A stretch of 64,000 nt of DNA from Palsa-504 sp963847965 (GCA_963847965.1 CAWKCG010000026.1:216788-280787); one strand, 5' to 3'. Shown: positions 48,851 to 60,103, counted from the first letter of the stretch. The notes: generated from the sequence alone by a model not told the origin. Made by a program: numbers and translations.

Positions 48851-49176
48851 AACGCCACGCTACCTGCGCTGGACCGAACACAGATGCGCCCGCCCGCACG
48901 AGGACCCCGGCTGATGGCGCTCTACGGCGAACGGCGCGGCGCAAGCCGCGATCGCGCGACCGCGGAGGGCCTCCGGCCCTCCCGGTCGGGTGATACTACG
49001 GCGGGCACCGCAGCGGGGCGCGGAGCGCAGCGGGGGTTCCGGGGGGTCGTCCCCCCGGGCTAGCACAGCCCCCGGGAAGATCCCAGGCGGGCGGACCGTT
49101 TCCCCTAATGGCGGTTGGGGCGCTTAGACTGGAAGGGCCGCGTTACGGGAGGCGATCCGTTTGACGGGAGGCACCG
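48851..49176. other. Divergent intergenic region with GC-rich dispersed repeat
   Basis: No gene is supported. The hemW -10 (TAGCGT) lies at 48857-48862 on the minus strand. A GC-rich repeat fills about 48962-49075. A possible -10 for the DUF1707 gene, TTAGACT, lies near 49123. Confidence 0.5.
48962..49075. repeat. GC-rich dispersed repeat with GGGGGGTCGTCCCCCC hairpin
   Basis: CCGGGGGG-TCGT-CCCCCCGG at 49039-49058 forms a stable hairpin, preceded by GGCCTCCGGCC and GCAGCGGGG/GCGGAGCGCAGCGGGG units. The core 17-mer GGGGGGTCGTCCCCCCG is shared with the insertion in dgt near 19439-19455, indicating a dispersed repeat family. Confidence 0.7.
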
Positions 49177-49953
49177 GTGGCAGATAACCAGTGGGAGTGG
49201 CCGGCTCAGTACCCTAGGTATACGCCTGACGCCTCACAGGTCCCGCAGGCCGGCTACCCGGCCCCGCCGCCGGCTGGCTACCCGGTACCGCCGCCGAACC
49301 CCTACCCGGTTCCGCCGGCGCCGCAGGTCCCTACGGCCGGCTACCAGGTTCCGCCGGCCGGTTACCAGGTTCCCCCGCCGCAGGTCCCGACGGGTGGCTA
49401 CCAGGTCGCGATGGATCCCAACATGCGCGCGGCCAGCACCGACCGGGAGCGTACGGTCGACGTGCTGAAGGCCGGTTTCGCGGAGGGCCGGCTCACCCAG
49501 GACGAGTACAACGACCGGATGGGCCGGGCGTACGCGGCCCGCACGTACGGCGAGCTGGCCGCGCTGATAGCCGACCTGCCCGCCGGGGCCATGCCGACCG
49601 CCTGGCCGGTCGCCGTCTACCAGCCGGCACCGCCCGCCGTCGTCGGCGGGACCAATTCGATGGCCATCGCCTCGATGATGCTAGGCGTGGCCGAATTCTT
49701 CACCGTGGGGCTGACCGCCATTCCCGCCGTCATCTGCGGGCACATCGCCAGGCGGCAGATGAGGCAGACCTTGCAGCGCGGCGACGGCCTGGCCACCGGC
49801 GGGCTCGTGCTCGGCTACATGGCGATCATCTTCTGGTCGGTCCTGATCGCCGCCTCGCTGGTGAGCGTCGTGATCTCGGTCACGCACTCCGGCGGCCAGG
49901 TGATTATCAACCAGCCGCCAGGCGGCGGGCCGATCCAGCTGCCCGGGCCCTGA
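49177..49953 (+). CDS. DUF1707 / DUF4190 membrane protein with Pro/Tyr-rich N-terminus
   Basis: A 258-aa protein. The first 80 residues are repeats of GYPVPPP and GYQVPPA type. DUF1707 follows (RAASTDRERTVDVLKAGFAEGRLTQDEYNDRMGRAYAARTYGEL), a domain thought to be an SHOCT-like helical module. Two transmembrane helices with DUF4190 features come next (SMAIASMMLGVAEFFTVGLTAIPAVICGHIA and LGYMAIIFWSVLIAASL). The GTG at 49177 has GGGAGG six bases upstream. A related, shorter protein is encoded next on the same strand, suggesting a duplicated envelope pair. Role unknown. Confidence 0.82.
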   Translation: MADNQWEWPAQYPRYTPDASQVPQAGYPAPPPAGYPVPPPNPYPVPPAPQVPTAGYQVPPAGYQVPPPQVPTGGYQVAMDPNMRAASTDRERTVDVLKAGFAEGRLTQDEYNDRMGRAYAARTYGELAALIADLPAGAMPTAWPVAVYQPAPPAVVGGTNSMAIASMMLGVAEFFTVGLTAIPAVICGHIARRQMRQTLQRGDGLATGGLVLGYMAIIFWSVLIAASLVSVVISVTHSGGQVIINQPPGGGPIQLPGP

Positions 49954-50052
49954 GGCACCCGCGGGGAGTTCGCTGACCACCCGCGACGTCAATGGCACTC
50001 CTGGCGCTCGTCGCGCGTCTACACTCAATAAAGGCGTCCGCAGGAGGCTCAC

Positions 50053-50637
50053 GTGGCTTACGGTCCAGCTCAGGCATTTCCGCCGCAGCCTGGGATGCCC
50101 ACGGGCGCCGGGGTCGCGGGCGCCGCGGTTCCGTGGATGAATCCCGCCTGGCTGGCGGCCAGCGCGGACCGCGAGCGGGCCGTAGGCGTGCTGCGGGCCG
50201 GTTTCGCGGAAGGGCGGCTCAGCCAGGACGAACTGCACGACCGGGTGGAGCGGGCGTACGCCGCGCGCACCTACGGGGAGCTGTGGGCGCTGACCGCCGA
50301 CCTGCCGGCCGGGCCCTTCCCCTCCGCCGGGCCGGTCGCCGTGCCGACGGCCAATGTCCCGCAGGCCACTAGCTGGCGGCCCGCCGCGGCGCTCATCATC
50401 ACCGCGCTGATCATCTTCACCCTGGCCGCGCTGATCACCGCCATCGTCACCACGCGGGCCGGAGGGCCCGTGCCGTTCCAGCAGGTGAACATGGGCTCCG
50501 TGCCCTACGTGCAACAGGCGGTCCCGGTGTCCGGGGCCGGGCGCGTGGTCCTGACCCCGTTCATCACGCACGTGCCCGGTGAGTGGAACGGGCACCGGGA
50601 GCTGGGACCGCTCGCCGGGCAGCATCACGGACCGTAG
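50053..50637 (+). CDS. DUF1707 membrane protein
   Basis: A 194-aa protein sharing the DUF1707 block with its upstream neighbour (ADRERAVGVLRAGFAEGRLSQDELHDRVERAYAARTYGEL). It has one transmembrane helix (AALIITALIIFTLAALITAIV) and an outside tail of about 60 residues without recognised domain. The GTG at 50053 has AGGAGG six bases upstream. It lies 99 bases after the first DUF1707 gene and is convergent with lepA. Function unknown. Confidence 0.82.
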   Translation: MAYGPAQAFPPQPGMPTGAGVAGAAVPWMNPAWLAASADRERAVGVLRAGFAEGRLSQDELHDRVERAYAARTYGELWALTADLPAGPFPSAGPVAVPTANVPQATSWRPAAALIITALIIFTLAALITAIVTTRAGGPVPFQQVNMGSVPYVQQAVPVSGAGRVVLTPFITHVPGEWNGHRELGPLAGQHHGP

Positions 50638-50693
50638 CGGGGGCGCGGGAGGGTCACCACCGGTCGTTCGGCCTGAATGAAAAGATCGTGGCG

Positions 50694-52574
<1,881 letters not shown>

Positions 52575-52779
52575 GCACGTCCGTTCCGGGATTGCCTCGC
52601 CGCCGCGCGGCCTGGGTGTTCCATGATCCCATGTCCGGCGGGATGCCCCCGCCGGGCCCGCCGTCCTCGCCTGTTCCGCGGTCCTCGTGGTTTGAGTGCG
52701 GGCGCGGGCTCGGATAAGCTTCGTCGTCGCGTCACCCCACTTCGCGTCACCCCACAGACACCCTGAAGGACTCCCACGC

Positions 52780-53052
52780 GTGGCGAACATAAAGTCTCAG
52801 ATCAAGCGCAACAAGCAGAACGAGAAGGCGCGCCAGCGGAACAAGGCCGTCAAGTCGTCGCTGCGCACGTCCGTCCGTAAGTTCCGCGAGGCCGCGGACG
52901 GGGGGAACGCGGAGGCGGCCGAGGTCGCGCTGCGGGCCGCCTGCCGGCAGCTGGACAAGGCGGCGAGCAAGGGCGTGATCCACAAGAACCAGGCCGCGAA
53001 CCGCAAGTCGGCGATCTCCAGGCGCTACGCCGAGATGGCCCAGGCCAGCTAG
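52780..53052 (+). CDS. rpsT: 30S ribosomal protein S20
   Basis: A 90-aa basic protein that binds 16S rRNA. It reads VANIKSQIKRNKQNEKARQRNKAVKSSLRTSV at the start and ends VIHKNQAANRKSAISRRYAEMAQAS, typical of S20. AAGGA precedes the GTG. A short direct repeat (TTCGCGTCACCCCAC) lies about 40 bases upstream. Its TAG stop shares the palindrome CTAG with the stop of the convergent holA gene, so the two genes overlap by four bases. Confidence 0.96.
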   Translation: MANIKSQIKRNKQNEKARQRNKAVKSSLRTSVRKFREAADGGNAEAAEVALRAACRQLDKAASKGVIHKNQAANRKSAISRRYAEMAQAS

Positions 53053-54059
53053 AAGCCGGCTTCGCCGGACCGGGCGGCGACGATGCGGCGGATCGCGCGC
53101 TCCAGGGCGTAGCCTGCGCTGGTCGCCTCGCCCTTGACCTGCGCGTCCGCTTCCGCGACGGCGTGCAGCGCGCGGGCGATGCCCGCCGACTGCCAGCCGC
53201 GCAGTTGCCGGCGGACCACATCGATCTTCCAGGGCGGGGCGCCGACCTCGGCGGCGAGCGCCGCGGTCCCCAGGGTGCGCGGCGCGGAAGCGACACGGCC
53301 GAGCAGCCGCACTCCCTGCGCGAGAGCGCTGCAGATCAGCACCGGCGAGACGCCGGTAGCCAGGGCCCAGCGCAGCTGCTCCAGGGCCTGCGCCAGGTGC
53401 CCCTCCACCGCGCGGTCGGCGACGGCGAACCCGGTCGCCTCCGCCCGGCCACGGAAGTACCTGGCCACCGTGGCCTCGTCCACCTGATCGTCGGCATCGG
53501 CGGCGAGCTGATCGCACGCGGCGGCGAGCTCGCGCAGGTCCGAGCCGACCGCGTCCAGCAGCGCCCGGGCCGTGGCGTCGTCGGCCCGCCGGCCCGCGCG
53601 CCGGAACTCGGACCGGACGAAGTCCAGGCGTTCGGCGAACCTGGTGACCTTCGGGCACTCGATCACCTGCGCTCCCGCGGCCTTGACGCTGGCCAGCAGC
53701 TCCTTGCCCTTGGCGGCGCCCGCGTGGGTCAAGATCAGGGCCACGTCAGGCGCCGGGCTGGCCGCGTACCTGGCCAGCTCGGCGGCAACCTCCTTGCCCG
53801 CGTCCTGGGCGGACCTGACCACCACCACGCAGCCGCCGCCGAACAGCGACGGCGAGGTGAGCGCCGCCAGCTCCCCCGGTCCGAGTTCTGCTCCCTCGCG
53901 GTCATGGACGTCCGCGTCGTGACCTGCGTTCCGGCTGGCGGTCACCAGGTCACGGACCGCGCGGTCGATCAGGAACTCCTCCTCGCCGACGATCAGGGTT
54001 ACCGGGGCGACGGGGCGGGTTCCGGTGGCGGGCGGGTCTACGGCGGTGCGCGCGGCCAT
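53049..54059 (-). CDS. holA: DNA polymerase III subunit delta
   Basis: A 336-aa clamp-loader subunit. The N-terminal part begins PVTLIVGEEEFLIDRAVRDLV and includes LFGGGCVVVVRSAQD, APDVALILTHAGAAKGKEL and a collar domain starting around residue 215 (FAVADRAVEGHLAQALEQLRWALATG). The C-terminus ends LERAIRRIVAARSG. Layout and length match actinobacterial HolA, and its position beside rpsT is standard. Confidence 0.94.
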   Translation of the reverse strand: MAARTAVDPPATGTRPVAPVTLIVGEEEFLIDRAVRDLVTASRNAGHDADVHDREGAELGPGELAALTSPSLFGGGCVVVVRSAQDAGKEVAAELARYAASPAPDVALILTHAGAAKGKELLASVKAAGAQVIECPKVTRFAERLDFVRSEFRRAGRRADDATARALLDAVGSDLRELAAACDQLAADADDQVDEATVARYFRGRAEATGFAVADRAVEGHLAQALEQLRWALATGVSPVLICSALAQGVRLLGRVASAPRTLGTAALAAEVGAPPWKIDVVRRQLRGWQSAGIARALHAVAEADAQVKGEATSAGYALERAIRRIVAARSGEAGF

Positions 54060-54100
54060 GACCGCAGCATGCCACGCCGCGGGCCGGCGTGCCGAACCGG

Positions 54101-54175
54101 AGGGGGTGACCGGGCTCGCGGGTCAGGTGACCGGGCTCGCGGGTTAGGTGGCTGGCGCGCGGGTCACGTGACTGG
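54101..54175. repeat. Short tandem repeat between holA and hutI
   Basis: About three imperfect copies of a 24-base unit (GGTGACCGGGCTCGCGGGTCA and variants) fill the gap just downstream of hutI and run into its stop region. Confidence 0.75.
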
Positions 54176-55372
54176 CTCGCCGCCGAGCCAGACGCGGCGC
54201 GGGGTCAGGCCGTAGGACCAGACGAAGGCGCCCTCGTGATCGGCGTCCCACAGCACCATGTCGGCCAGCCTGCCGCGTACCATCGCGCCGCGGTCGGGCG
54301 CCCGGAGCGCATGCGCGCCGCCGATCGTCGCCGCCCGGAGCGCCTCCTCGACGCTCATCCCGAGGTAGGACACGGCGAGCGAGATGACGAGCGCCATCGA
54401 GGTGATCCCGGTGCCGCCGGGCGTGTGATCCGAGCCGAGCGCGACGGTGACGCCCTTATCGAGCAGGGCCCGCACCGGCGGCCTGGCGGAGGTCTGCAGG
54501 GCCGTCCCCGGGCAGACCACGGCGGCCACGCTGGCCCGCGCCAGGGCGCCGACGTCGTCTTCTGTCGCCTCGTGCAGCAGGTCGGCGGACGCGCAGCCGA
54601 GCTCGGCGGCCAGCCTGGCCGCGCCGGTGCGCGTGTCACCGCAGGCGTGCAGCCGCTGCAGCAGGCCTGCCCTGCGCCCGGCGTTCAGGATCCAGCGGGC
54701 CTCGTCCTCGGTGAACCCGCCCTCCTCGCAGTACACGTCCACGCTGTCCGCGCCGACCACCGCGGCGTCCGCGCACCAGGAACTCACCGCGTCGATGTAG
54801 TCCGCGCGGCGGCCGAAGAACTCGGGCGGGATCGCGTGCGCGGCCATGAAGGTGACGTGCATGCGCGGCATGCCGGGCTCGCCCTCAAGGCCGCGGAGCA
54901 TGCGGACCGCGGCCAGTTCGCCGTCCCTGGTCAGGTGGTAGCCGGTCTTGGCCTCGATCGTGGTGGTCCCCGACCGCAGCCAGCGGCCCATCCGCTCGCG
55001 CACCCCGTTGCACAGCGTCCACGGGTCCGTGCCCCTCGTGACGGTCACCGTCGAGGTGACCCCGCCGCCGGCCTGGCTGATCTCCGCCGCCGACGAGCCG
55101 TTAGAGCGCATCGCGAGTTCGGCCCAGCGGTTTCCCGCGTACACCGGGTGCGTGTGAGCGTCGATGAGCCCCGGGGTGACCAGGCCGCCGCCGAGGTTCT
55201 CGACGTGGTCCACGTCCACGATGTCGTCGATGACCCCCGGAATGCGCCGCGGCAGCTCGCTGGCGGGCCCGACCCAGGCGATCCGCTGGTCGCCGGTCAC
55301 GATGGCGGCGTTGGACAGGACCTCCGATCCCGTCCAGAGGCGGCCGATGTTGGTCAGCAGTCGTACGCTCAC
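54164..55372 (-). CDS. hutI: Imidazolonepropionase
   Basis: A 402-aa amidohydrolase that hydrolyses imidazolonepropionate to formiminoglutamate in histidine breakdown. Metal ligands are the HxH in GLIDAHTHPVYAG, His in AHAIPPEF, His in LHACGD and Asp in LGSDHTPGG. TTTIEAKTGYHLTRDGEL is a family block around the substrate site. No other hut genes are within the window. The GTG at 55372 has GGGGGG about eight bases upstream. Confidence 0.93.
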   Translation of the reverse strand: MSVRLLTNIGRLWTGSEVLSNAAIVTGDQRIAWVGPASELPRRIPGVIDDIVDVDHVENLGGGLVTPGLIDAHTHPVYAGNRWAELAMRSNGSSAAEISQAGGGVTSTVTVTRGTDPWTLCNGVRERMGRWLRSGTTTIEAKTGYHLTRDGELAAVRMLRGLEGEPGMPRMHVTFMAAHAIPPEFFGRRADYIDAVSSWCADAAVVGADSVDVYCEEGGFTEDEARWILNAGRRAGLLQRLHACGDTRTGAARLAAELGCASADLLHEATEDDVGALARASVAAVVCPGTALQTSARPPVRALLDKGVTVALGSDHTPGGTGITSMALVISLAVSYLGMSVEEALRAATIGGAHALRAPDRGAMVRGRLADMVLWDADHEGAFVWSYGLTPRRVWLGGEPVT

Positions 55373-55703
55373 TGGCGATCCCCCCCGGGACCGGTGAGGT
55401 CATGCGCCATGAGCGGTCACCTGCCATGGTTCGAGCACGCCGGGAACACCGGCGGGCACCTGACGAGCTTCGCTGCGCACCACGCCGAAGTCAGCGCCGC
55501 GCGGGTACGGCGGCCAACACATCGATTCCGACACGTTATTGCACGACTACGGTCGCAGACAAGTCTTTCCGTGAAACGCCGTAACACATTGCATATCTGG
55601 TTAAGACCGCCCTTACCGGCCGCCGTAATGCCAGCCGAACGTGACCACTTTGTCGTTTAGCGGGACAGCATTGTCTCCGGTGGCGTTAACCGCCGGGCCG
55701 TGC
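55373..55703. other. Intergenic region between hflX and hutI
   Basis: No gene is supported. The part from 55510 to 55690 is AT-richer and contains scattered TTGCAC and AAGTCT elements that could be a promoter, but it faces no plus-strand gene. The hutI leader occupies the left end and the downstream region of hflX the right end. Confidence 0.4.
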
Positions 55704-57108
55704 TTAAGGCACCGCCGGGGTCAGCGCCGCCGCCTCAAGTTCCGCGGCCAGGGCCGGCGGGACCCGCGCCTCGAGCAGCGTCCCGTCCAGGACGTGCTCG
55801 GCGTGCAGGACCTCGCCGTCGGCGTGGGCCCGCGCCACCAGGTCACCGCGGCGGTACGGGACGACGAGCCGCACCTGGGCGTCCAGCCGGGGCAGCGCGG
55901 CCTCGATGGCATCCCGGAGCGCGGCCAGGCCCGCGCCGGTCTTCGCGGAGATGCTGAGGCTGCCCGGCTCGCGCGCCCGCAGCGCCTGCAACACCACCGG
56001 ATCGGCCGTGTCGATCTTGTTGACCACGACGAGCTCCGGCACGTCCGCGGCGCCGATCTCGGCCAGCACGCCGCGCACCGCGGCGATCTGCGCCTCGGGC
56101 TCCCCGTCCGACCCGTCCACCACGTGCACGATGAGGTCGGCCTCGGCCGTTTCCTCGAGCGTGGACCGGAACGCCTCGACCAGCTGGTGCGGGAGATGGC
56201 GGACGAACCCGACCGTGTCGGTCAGCGTGAAGACGCGCCCGGACGGCGTCAAGGCCCGGCGGACCGCCGGATCGAGGGTGGCGAACAGCGCGTCCTCCAC
56301 GAGGACCCCGGCTCCGGTAAGCGCGTTGAGGAGGCTGGACTTTCCGGCGTTGGTGTAGCCCGCGATCACGACGGACGGTAGGTTGCGGCGGTGCCTGCGG
56401 CCCCGCTGCACCTTCCGGCCGGTGGACATCTCCGAGATATCCCGCTGCAGCCTGGTGATGCGCGCCCGCAGCCGCCGCCGGTCCGTCTCCAGCTTGGTCT
56501 CGCCAGGGCCGCGGGTGCCGATCCCGCCGCCGCCTGCCACCCGGCCGCCGGCCTGCCTGGACAGCGATTCGCCCCAGCCGCGGAGCCTGGGCAGCATGTA
56601 CTGCAGCTGGGCCAGCTCCACCTGCGCCTTGCCCTCGCGGCTGCGGGCGTGCTGGGCGAAGATGTCCAGGATCAGCGCGGTCCTGTCGATGACCTTGACC
56701 TGCACCACGCTCTTCGAGCCGGCGCAGCTGGCTCGGGGTCAGCTCGCCGTCGCAGATCACGGTGTCGGCCCCGGCCGCCGCCACGATGCCGGCCAGCTCG
56801 CGTGCCTTGCCCGAACCCACGTAGGTCGCCGCATCGACCCGGCCGCGCCGCTGGATCACGCCGTCCAGCACCTCCGAGCCCGCCGTCTCGGCCAGCCTGC
56901 TCAGCTCGCGCAGCGAGTTCTCGGCGCTGGCCAGGCTGCCCTCGGCCCACACCCCGATGAGCACGACGCGCTCGAGCCGCAGCGCGCGGTACTCGACCTC
57001 GCTGACGTCCTGGAGCTCGGTGGAAAGCCCGGCCACCCGCCGCAGCGCGTGCCTCTCCTCGCGGTCCAGGTCCCCTAGGTCCGGCTGCTCGTCAAAGACC
57101 GTACTCAT
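55704..57108 (-). pseudogene. hflX: Ribosome-splitting GTPase HflX, interrupted by a one-base frameshift
   Basis: The coding information for HflX is complete but split. From the ATG at 57108 (GGAGG upstream) the frame reads MSTVFDEQPDLGD through VICDGELTPSQLRRLEE. One base later, in another frame, it continues VVQVKVIDRTALILDIFAQHA to the end at 55704, including the G domain (AGYTNAGKSSLLN, TVGFVRHLPHQLVEAF, VNKID). Removing one base at about 56709 restores the family sequence LEEVVQVKVIDRTALI exactly. No homopolymer is present at the site. Either the gene is broken, the frame is recoded, or the assembly has a one-base error. The second part could start at GTG 56708 but would lack the N-terminal domain. 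Confidence 0.88.
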
Positions 57109-57194
57109 CGTCCTCCGACATCTGTTGTTACTCGCCCCCGATGGTCCCACAAGGCGCTCGGGACCGCATTTCATTAACACCGGCGCCGCCCCAT

Positions 57195-57302
57195 ATGTGC
57201 CCGGCGCTCCCGGGAAGCTGGGACTGGCTCCTCAACACCTTCGGCGTCGCCCGCACGGTCCAGCGGGTGCTGGCCGACTCGCCGAGCCTGTCAGCGCGCT
57301 AG
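57195..57302 (+). pseudogene. Possible C-terminal gene remnant
   Basis: A short plus-strand frame reads MCPALPGSWDWLLNTF, then GVARTVQRVLADSPSLSAR and stop. The composition looks like the end of a larger protein, but no body is attached and no family is recognised. It lies in the 272-base gap between helD and hflX, which also carries the hflX leader. Low confidence. Confidence 0.25.
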
Positions 57303-57380
57303 GCGACATGAGCGCGCCGGAGGGGCGCGGCGTCGCCTGGACTGAGGAGCGAGGGACGAGCGACGAAGGAAGGGGATGCC

Positions 57381-59675
57381 TTAAGGCGCCCCGGAGGCGT
57401 GCAGGCGACCGAGCGCGGCGGGCAGGTCGCCGTCGTGGACGACGGTGAGGCGGTGGGTGGCGCGGGTGATGGCGACGTAGAGGTCGTGCCCGCCGGCCGG
57501 GGACTGCGCCAGGATGCCGGCCGGGTCGACCAGGATCACGCGGTCGAACTCCAGGCCCTTGGCCTGGCCCACGGTGAGCAGCGCGACCGGAGCATCCAGC
57601 GACTCGGCCCGGTCGCCTGGCACGGCCGCGGGCAGGGCCCGGGCCAGTTCCGCGATCCGCGCCGCCGGCGCGATGACCGCGAGCCTGCCGCCCTCGCCCA
57701 TCTCGTCAAGCTCGGCACCGAGCACCGGGGCCACGCGGTCGAGCCCGCGGACGGCGCGCGGGGGGACGCCTTCCTCGCGGACCGACTCGGGAGGCTGCTC
57801 GCCGGGGGCGACCGCGGCGAGCACGTCCGCGGCCACGGCCATGATCTCGGCCGGCGTCCGGTAGTTGACGGTCAGCTGCTCCTCGCGCCAGCGGCCCTTG
57901 ACGTAGGGGTCGAGCATCTCGGCCCAGGAGCGGGCGCCGGCCGCGCTGCCGCGCTGGGCTAGGTCCCCGACCACGGTCAGCGACCTGGTGGGGATGCGCC
58001 GCATCACCATCCGCCAGGCCATCGCGGACAGTTCCTGCGCCTCGTCCACGATCACGTGGCCGTAGGCCCAGGACGGGTCGGCCCAGGCGCGTTCGGCCGT
58101 GGTGAGCTGCTGGCCGGGGTCGCGGTTCCAGTCCGCGAGCGCGCTGGCGTCTATCCAGTCCGCCGGCCTGGCCTGCCCGCCGGCCTGGCTGGTGATCTCG
58201 AGCACCTCCCGGGCGTAACGCTCCTCGGCCCGGCGCTCGCGCTCCAGGGCCCGGCGGCGCCTGCGTTCGGCCGAGTCGTCGGCACCGAGTAGCTGCGCGG
58301 CCTCGTCGAGCAGCGGGACGTCCGCCACCGTCCACGCGTCGGGGGCCTCGGGGCGGAGCACCACCGCTCGTTCGGCCTCAGAAAGACCTGGGGCGGCGGC
58401 GCGGAGGGCAGCTTCCTCGGCCAGCAGCCCGGCGACCAGGCGTTGCGGGGTGAGGAAGGGCCACAGCGCGTCGAGCGCGGCCCGGACCGGCGGCTCGTCC
58501 CACAGCCTGGCGCGGGTGTAGGGCAGGTCGTCGGGGTCGAGGGGGCGGCCGAGGGCGGCCGCCTCAGCCCTGGCGAGCGCGCCGAGCATCTCGACGACGA
58601 ACAGCTTGCGGGCCTCGTTGTGCGGCTTGCGCAGGTTGCGGGCCCGGTCGCGGGCGCGCAGGCAGGTGTCCCTGGGCACGGTCATCCGGACGGTGTCGAC
58701 GGTGATCTCCAGGTCGGCCTCGGGGACCCGCTGGTGGTTGCGCACCGCGCGGCGCAGCACCTCGACCATCTTCAGGTCGCCCTTGACGGCGGCGGCTTCG
58801 GGATCATCGTCGGGCGCGGCGCTGACGCGGGGGAAGAGTTCGCCGACGGAGCTGAGCACGACGTCGGTCTCGCCGAGGGACGGCAGGACCTGGCTGATGT
58901 AGCGGAGAAACGTGGCGTTCGGCCCGATGACCAGGACGCCGCGGCGCTCGAGGACCCGGCGGTGCGTGTACAGCAGGTACGCGGCGCGGTGCAGGGCGGC
59001 GACCGTCTTGCCGGTGCCCGGGCCGCCCTGCACGACCAGGACGCCCTGGAGGGTGGCGCGGATCACCCGGTCCTGTTCGGCCTGGATGGTGGCGACCACG
59101 TCGTGCATCCGGCCGGTGCGGCCGGCGGTGATGCTGGCGATCAGCATGGCCTCGCCGGACAGGGACCGGCGGTCCGGCTCGGACAGGCGGTCCAGGTCGA
59201 AGACCTCGTCGTCGACGCCGGTGACGGTGCGATTCCTGGTGTAGATGTGCCGCCGGCGGATCAGGCCGTTCGGGTCCTTGGGGGTGGCGGCGTAGAACGG
59301 GTGGGCGGCCGGCGCGCGCCAGTCGATGAGGCGCGGCTCGTGCTCGTCGTCACGCAGGCCGATCCGGCCGATGTACAAGGTGGCGGCGGGCTCCCGGCCG
59401 GGACCGGCGTCCGGGTCCGCGTCGGTCCGCCCGAAGCACAGGCCGTGCTCGACCGCGTTCAGCTGGGCCAGCCGGCGGGCCTGTTCCCCCGCCGTGATAT
59501 CCCGCTCGACCCGGGCCTGGAAGGTCCCCCCGGCCCCGCCGGTGCCGTGCGTCCGGGCAAGCGCGCGCTCGGCCCGGGCCCGCGCCTCGTCGAGCAGACC
59601 GTAAAGGACGTCAATGTAAGCCTGCTCCTGGGCGACGGGCGTGGGGCCAGCCGAATTGCTTTGACTGAGCGTCAT
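57381..59675 (-). CDS. helD: HelD-like ATPase (RNA polymerase recycling factor)
   Basis: A 764-aa UvrD/Rep-related protein. The N-terminal coiled-coil arm (about residues 15-75) is followed by GRIGLRDDEHEPRLIDWRAPAAHPFY. Walker A is VVQGGPGTGKTVAALHRAAYLLY, Walker B is GHVIVDEAQELSAMAWRMV, and LTVNYRTPAEI and VGQAKGLEFDRVILVDP complete the helicase folds, ending YVAITRATHRLTVVH. Class II HelD proteins of actinobacteria remove stalled RNA polymerase and in some cases protect it from rifamycins. No rifamycin-associated element is seen upstream. The ATG follows TATATC by seven bases, so it may be leaderless. Confidence 0.9.
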   Translation of the reverse strand: MTLSQSNSAGPTPVAQEQAYIDVLYGLLDEARARAERALARTHGTGGAGGTFQARVERDITAGEQARRLAQLNAVEHGLCFGRTDADPDAGPGREPAATLYIGRIGLRDDEHEPRLIDWRAPAAHPFYAATPKDPNGLIRRRHIYTRNRTVTGVDDEVFDLDRLSEPDRRSLSGEAMLIASITAGRTGRMHDVVATIQAEQDRVIRATLQGVLVVQGGPGTGKTVAALHRAAYLLYTHRRVLERRGVLVIGPNATFLRYISQVLPSLGETDVVLSSVGELFPRVSAAPDDDPEAAAVKGDLKMVEVLRRAVRNHQRVPEADLEITVDTVRMTVPRDTCLRARDRARNLRKPHNEARKLFVVEMLGALARAEAAALGRPLDPDDLPYTRARLWDEPPVRAALDALWPFLTPQRLVAGLLAEEAALRAAAPGLSEAERAVVLRPEAPDAWTVADVPLLDEAAQLLGADDSAERRRRRALERERRAEERYAREVLEITSQAGGQARPADWIDASALADWNRDPGQQLTTAERAWADPSWAYGHVIVDEAQELSAMAWRMVMRRIPTRSLTVVGDLAQRGSAAGARSWAEMLDPYVKGRWREEQLTVNYRTPAEIMAVAADVLAAVAPGEQPPESVREEGVPPRAVRGLDRVAPVLGAELDEMGEGGRLAVIAPAARIAELARALPAAVPGDRAESLDAPVALLTVGQAKGLEFDRVILVDPAGILAQSPAGGHDLYVAITRATHRLTVVHDGDLPAALGRLHASGAP

Positions 59676-59682
59676 TATCTTT

Positions 59683-59688
59683 GATATA
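59683..59688 (-). promoter_or_regulatory. -10 element of helD
   Basis: On the minus strand TATATC is followed by AAAGATA and then the ATG, a seven-base spacing typical of leaderless starts. The surrounding 40 bases are unusually AT-rich for this genome. Confidence 0.4.
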
Positions 59689-59798
59689 CTTTCATTTGCT
59701 TAGAGTCGGCGCATAGGCGTTGGCTACAGGGTACAAGAGCTTATCACTCCCGCCAGGCTGCTGGTGCCCGCAACGCGCTCCCCGGAAACCTCCGCAAG

Positions 59799-59841
59799 CA
59801 TAAAAGAGCTGCCGGGCCATGGTCGTGGCGGCCCCGGCAGC
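59799..59841 (-). terminator. Intrinsic terminator after the clpB transcript
   Basis: On the minus strand GCTGCCGGG pairs with CCCGGCAGC in a 9-bp stem, directly followed by TCTTTTAT. This is a classic rho-independent terminator, downstream of the dnaJ-cbpM-clpB operon and of the small frame after clpB, and upstream of helD. Confidence 0.75.
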
Positions 59842-59860
59842 GCTACGCCGCGGCTGCGCA

Positions 59861-60103
59861 TTAAGGCACCTTGATGGTCGTGGGAGTAGATTTCTTCCAG
59901 GCTGGGGCGCCATTGTACTTGAGGTAATTGTGGCTGCTGACGAAATACCATTGCATGGTCGCCGTGGTGGTCGGGCCGGTTGTCTGGCGGGCGGCCTTAA
60001 CGGTCTCCACGTAAAAAGCCAGCCGAGGACCCATGATCACAACAGAGTGATAGTCCGTACTCAGGTAATAGCCCTTTTCAGAGCTCGTTCCGGTCAGCTT
60101 CAC
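59861..60103 (-). CDS. Small unknown frame immediately after clpB, same frame
   Basis: An unrecognised 80-codon frame starting GTG at 60103. The open frame actually begins right after the clpB TGA (60136) and is in the same frame as clpB, giving 91 uninterrupted codons. The sequence is AT-richer and has codon use unlike its neighbours. It is rich in aromatic and hydroxyl residues (GYYLSTDYHSVVIMGPRL, then MQWYFVSSHNYLKYNGAPAW), suggesting a beta-rich secreted or foreign domain, but no signal peptide is present. There is no ribosome site before the GTG. It could be a gene remnant, a small gene read through clpB, or a readthrough extension. The intrinsic terminator lies after it, so it is transcribed with clpB. 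Confidence 0.4.
   Translation of the reverse strand: MKLTGTSSEKGYYLSTDYHSVVIMGPRLAFYVETVKAARQTTGPTTTATMQWYFVSSHNYLKYNGAPAWKKSTPTTIKVP

Noticed and set aside
59676..59860. Rifamycin-associated element before helD
   Set aside because: No inverted repeat of the GGGGCTTGC type is present upstream of the gene.
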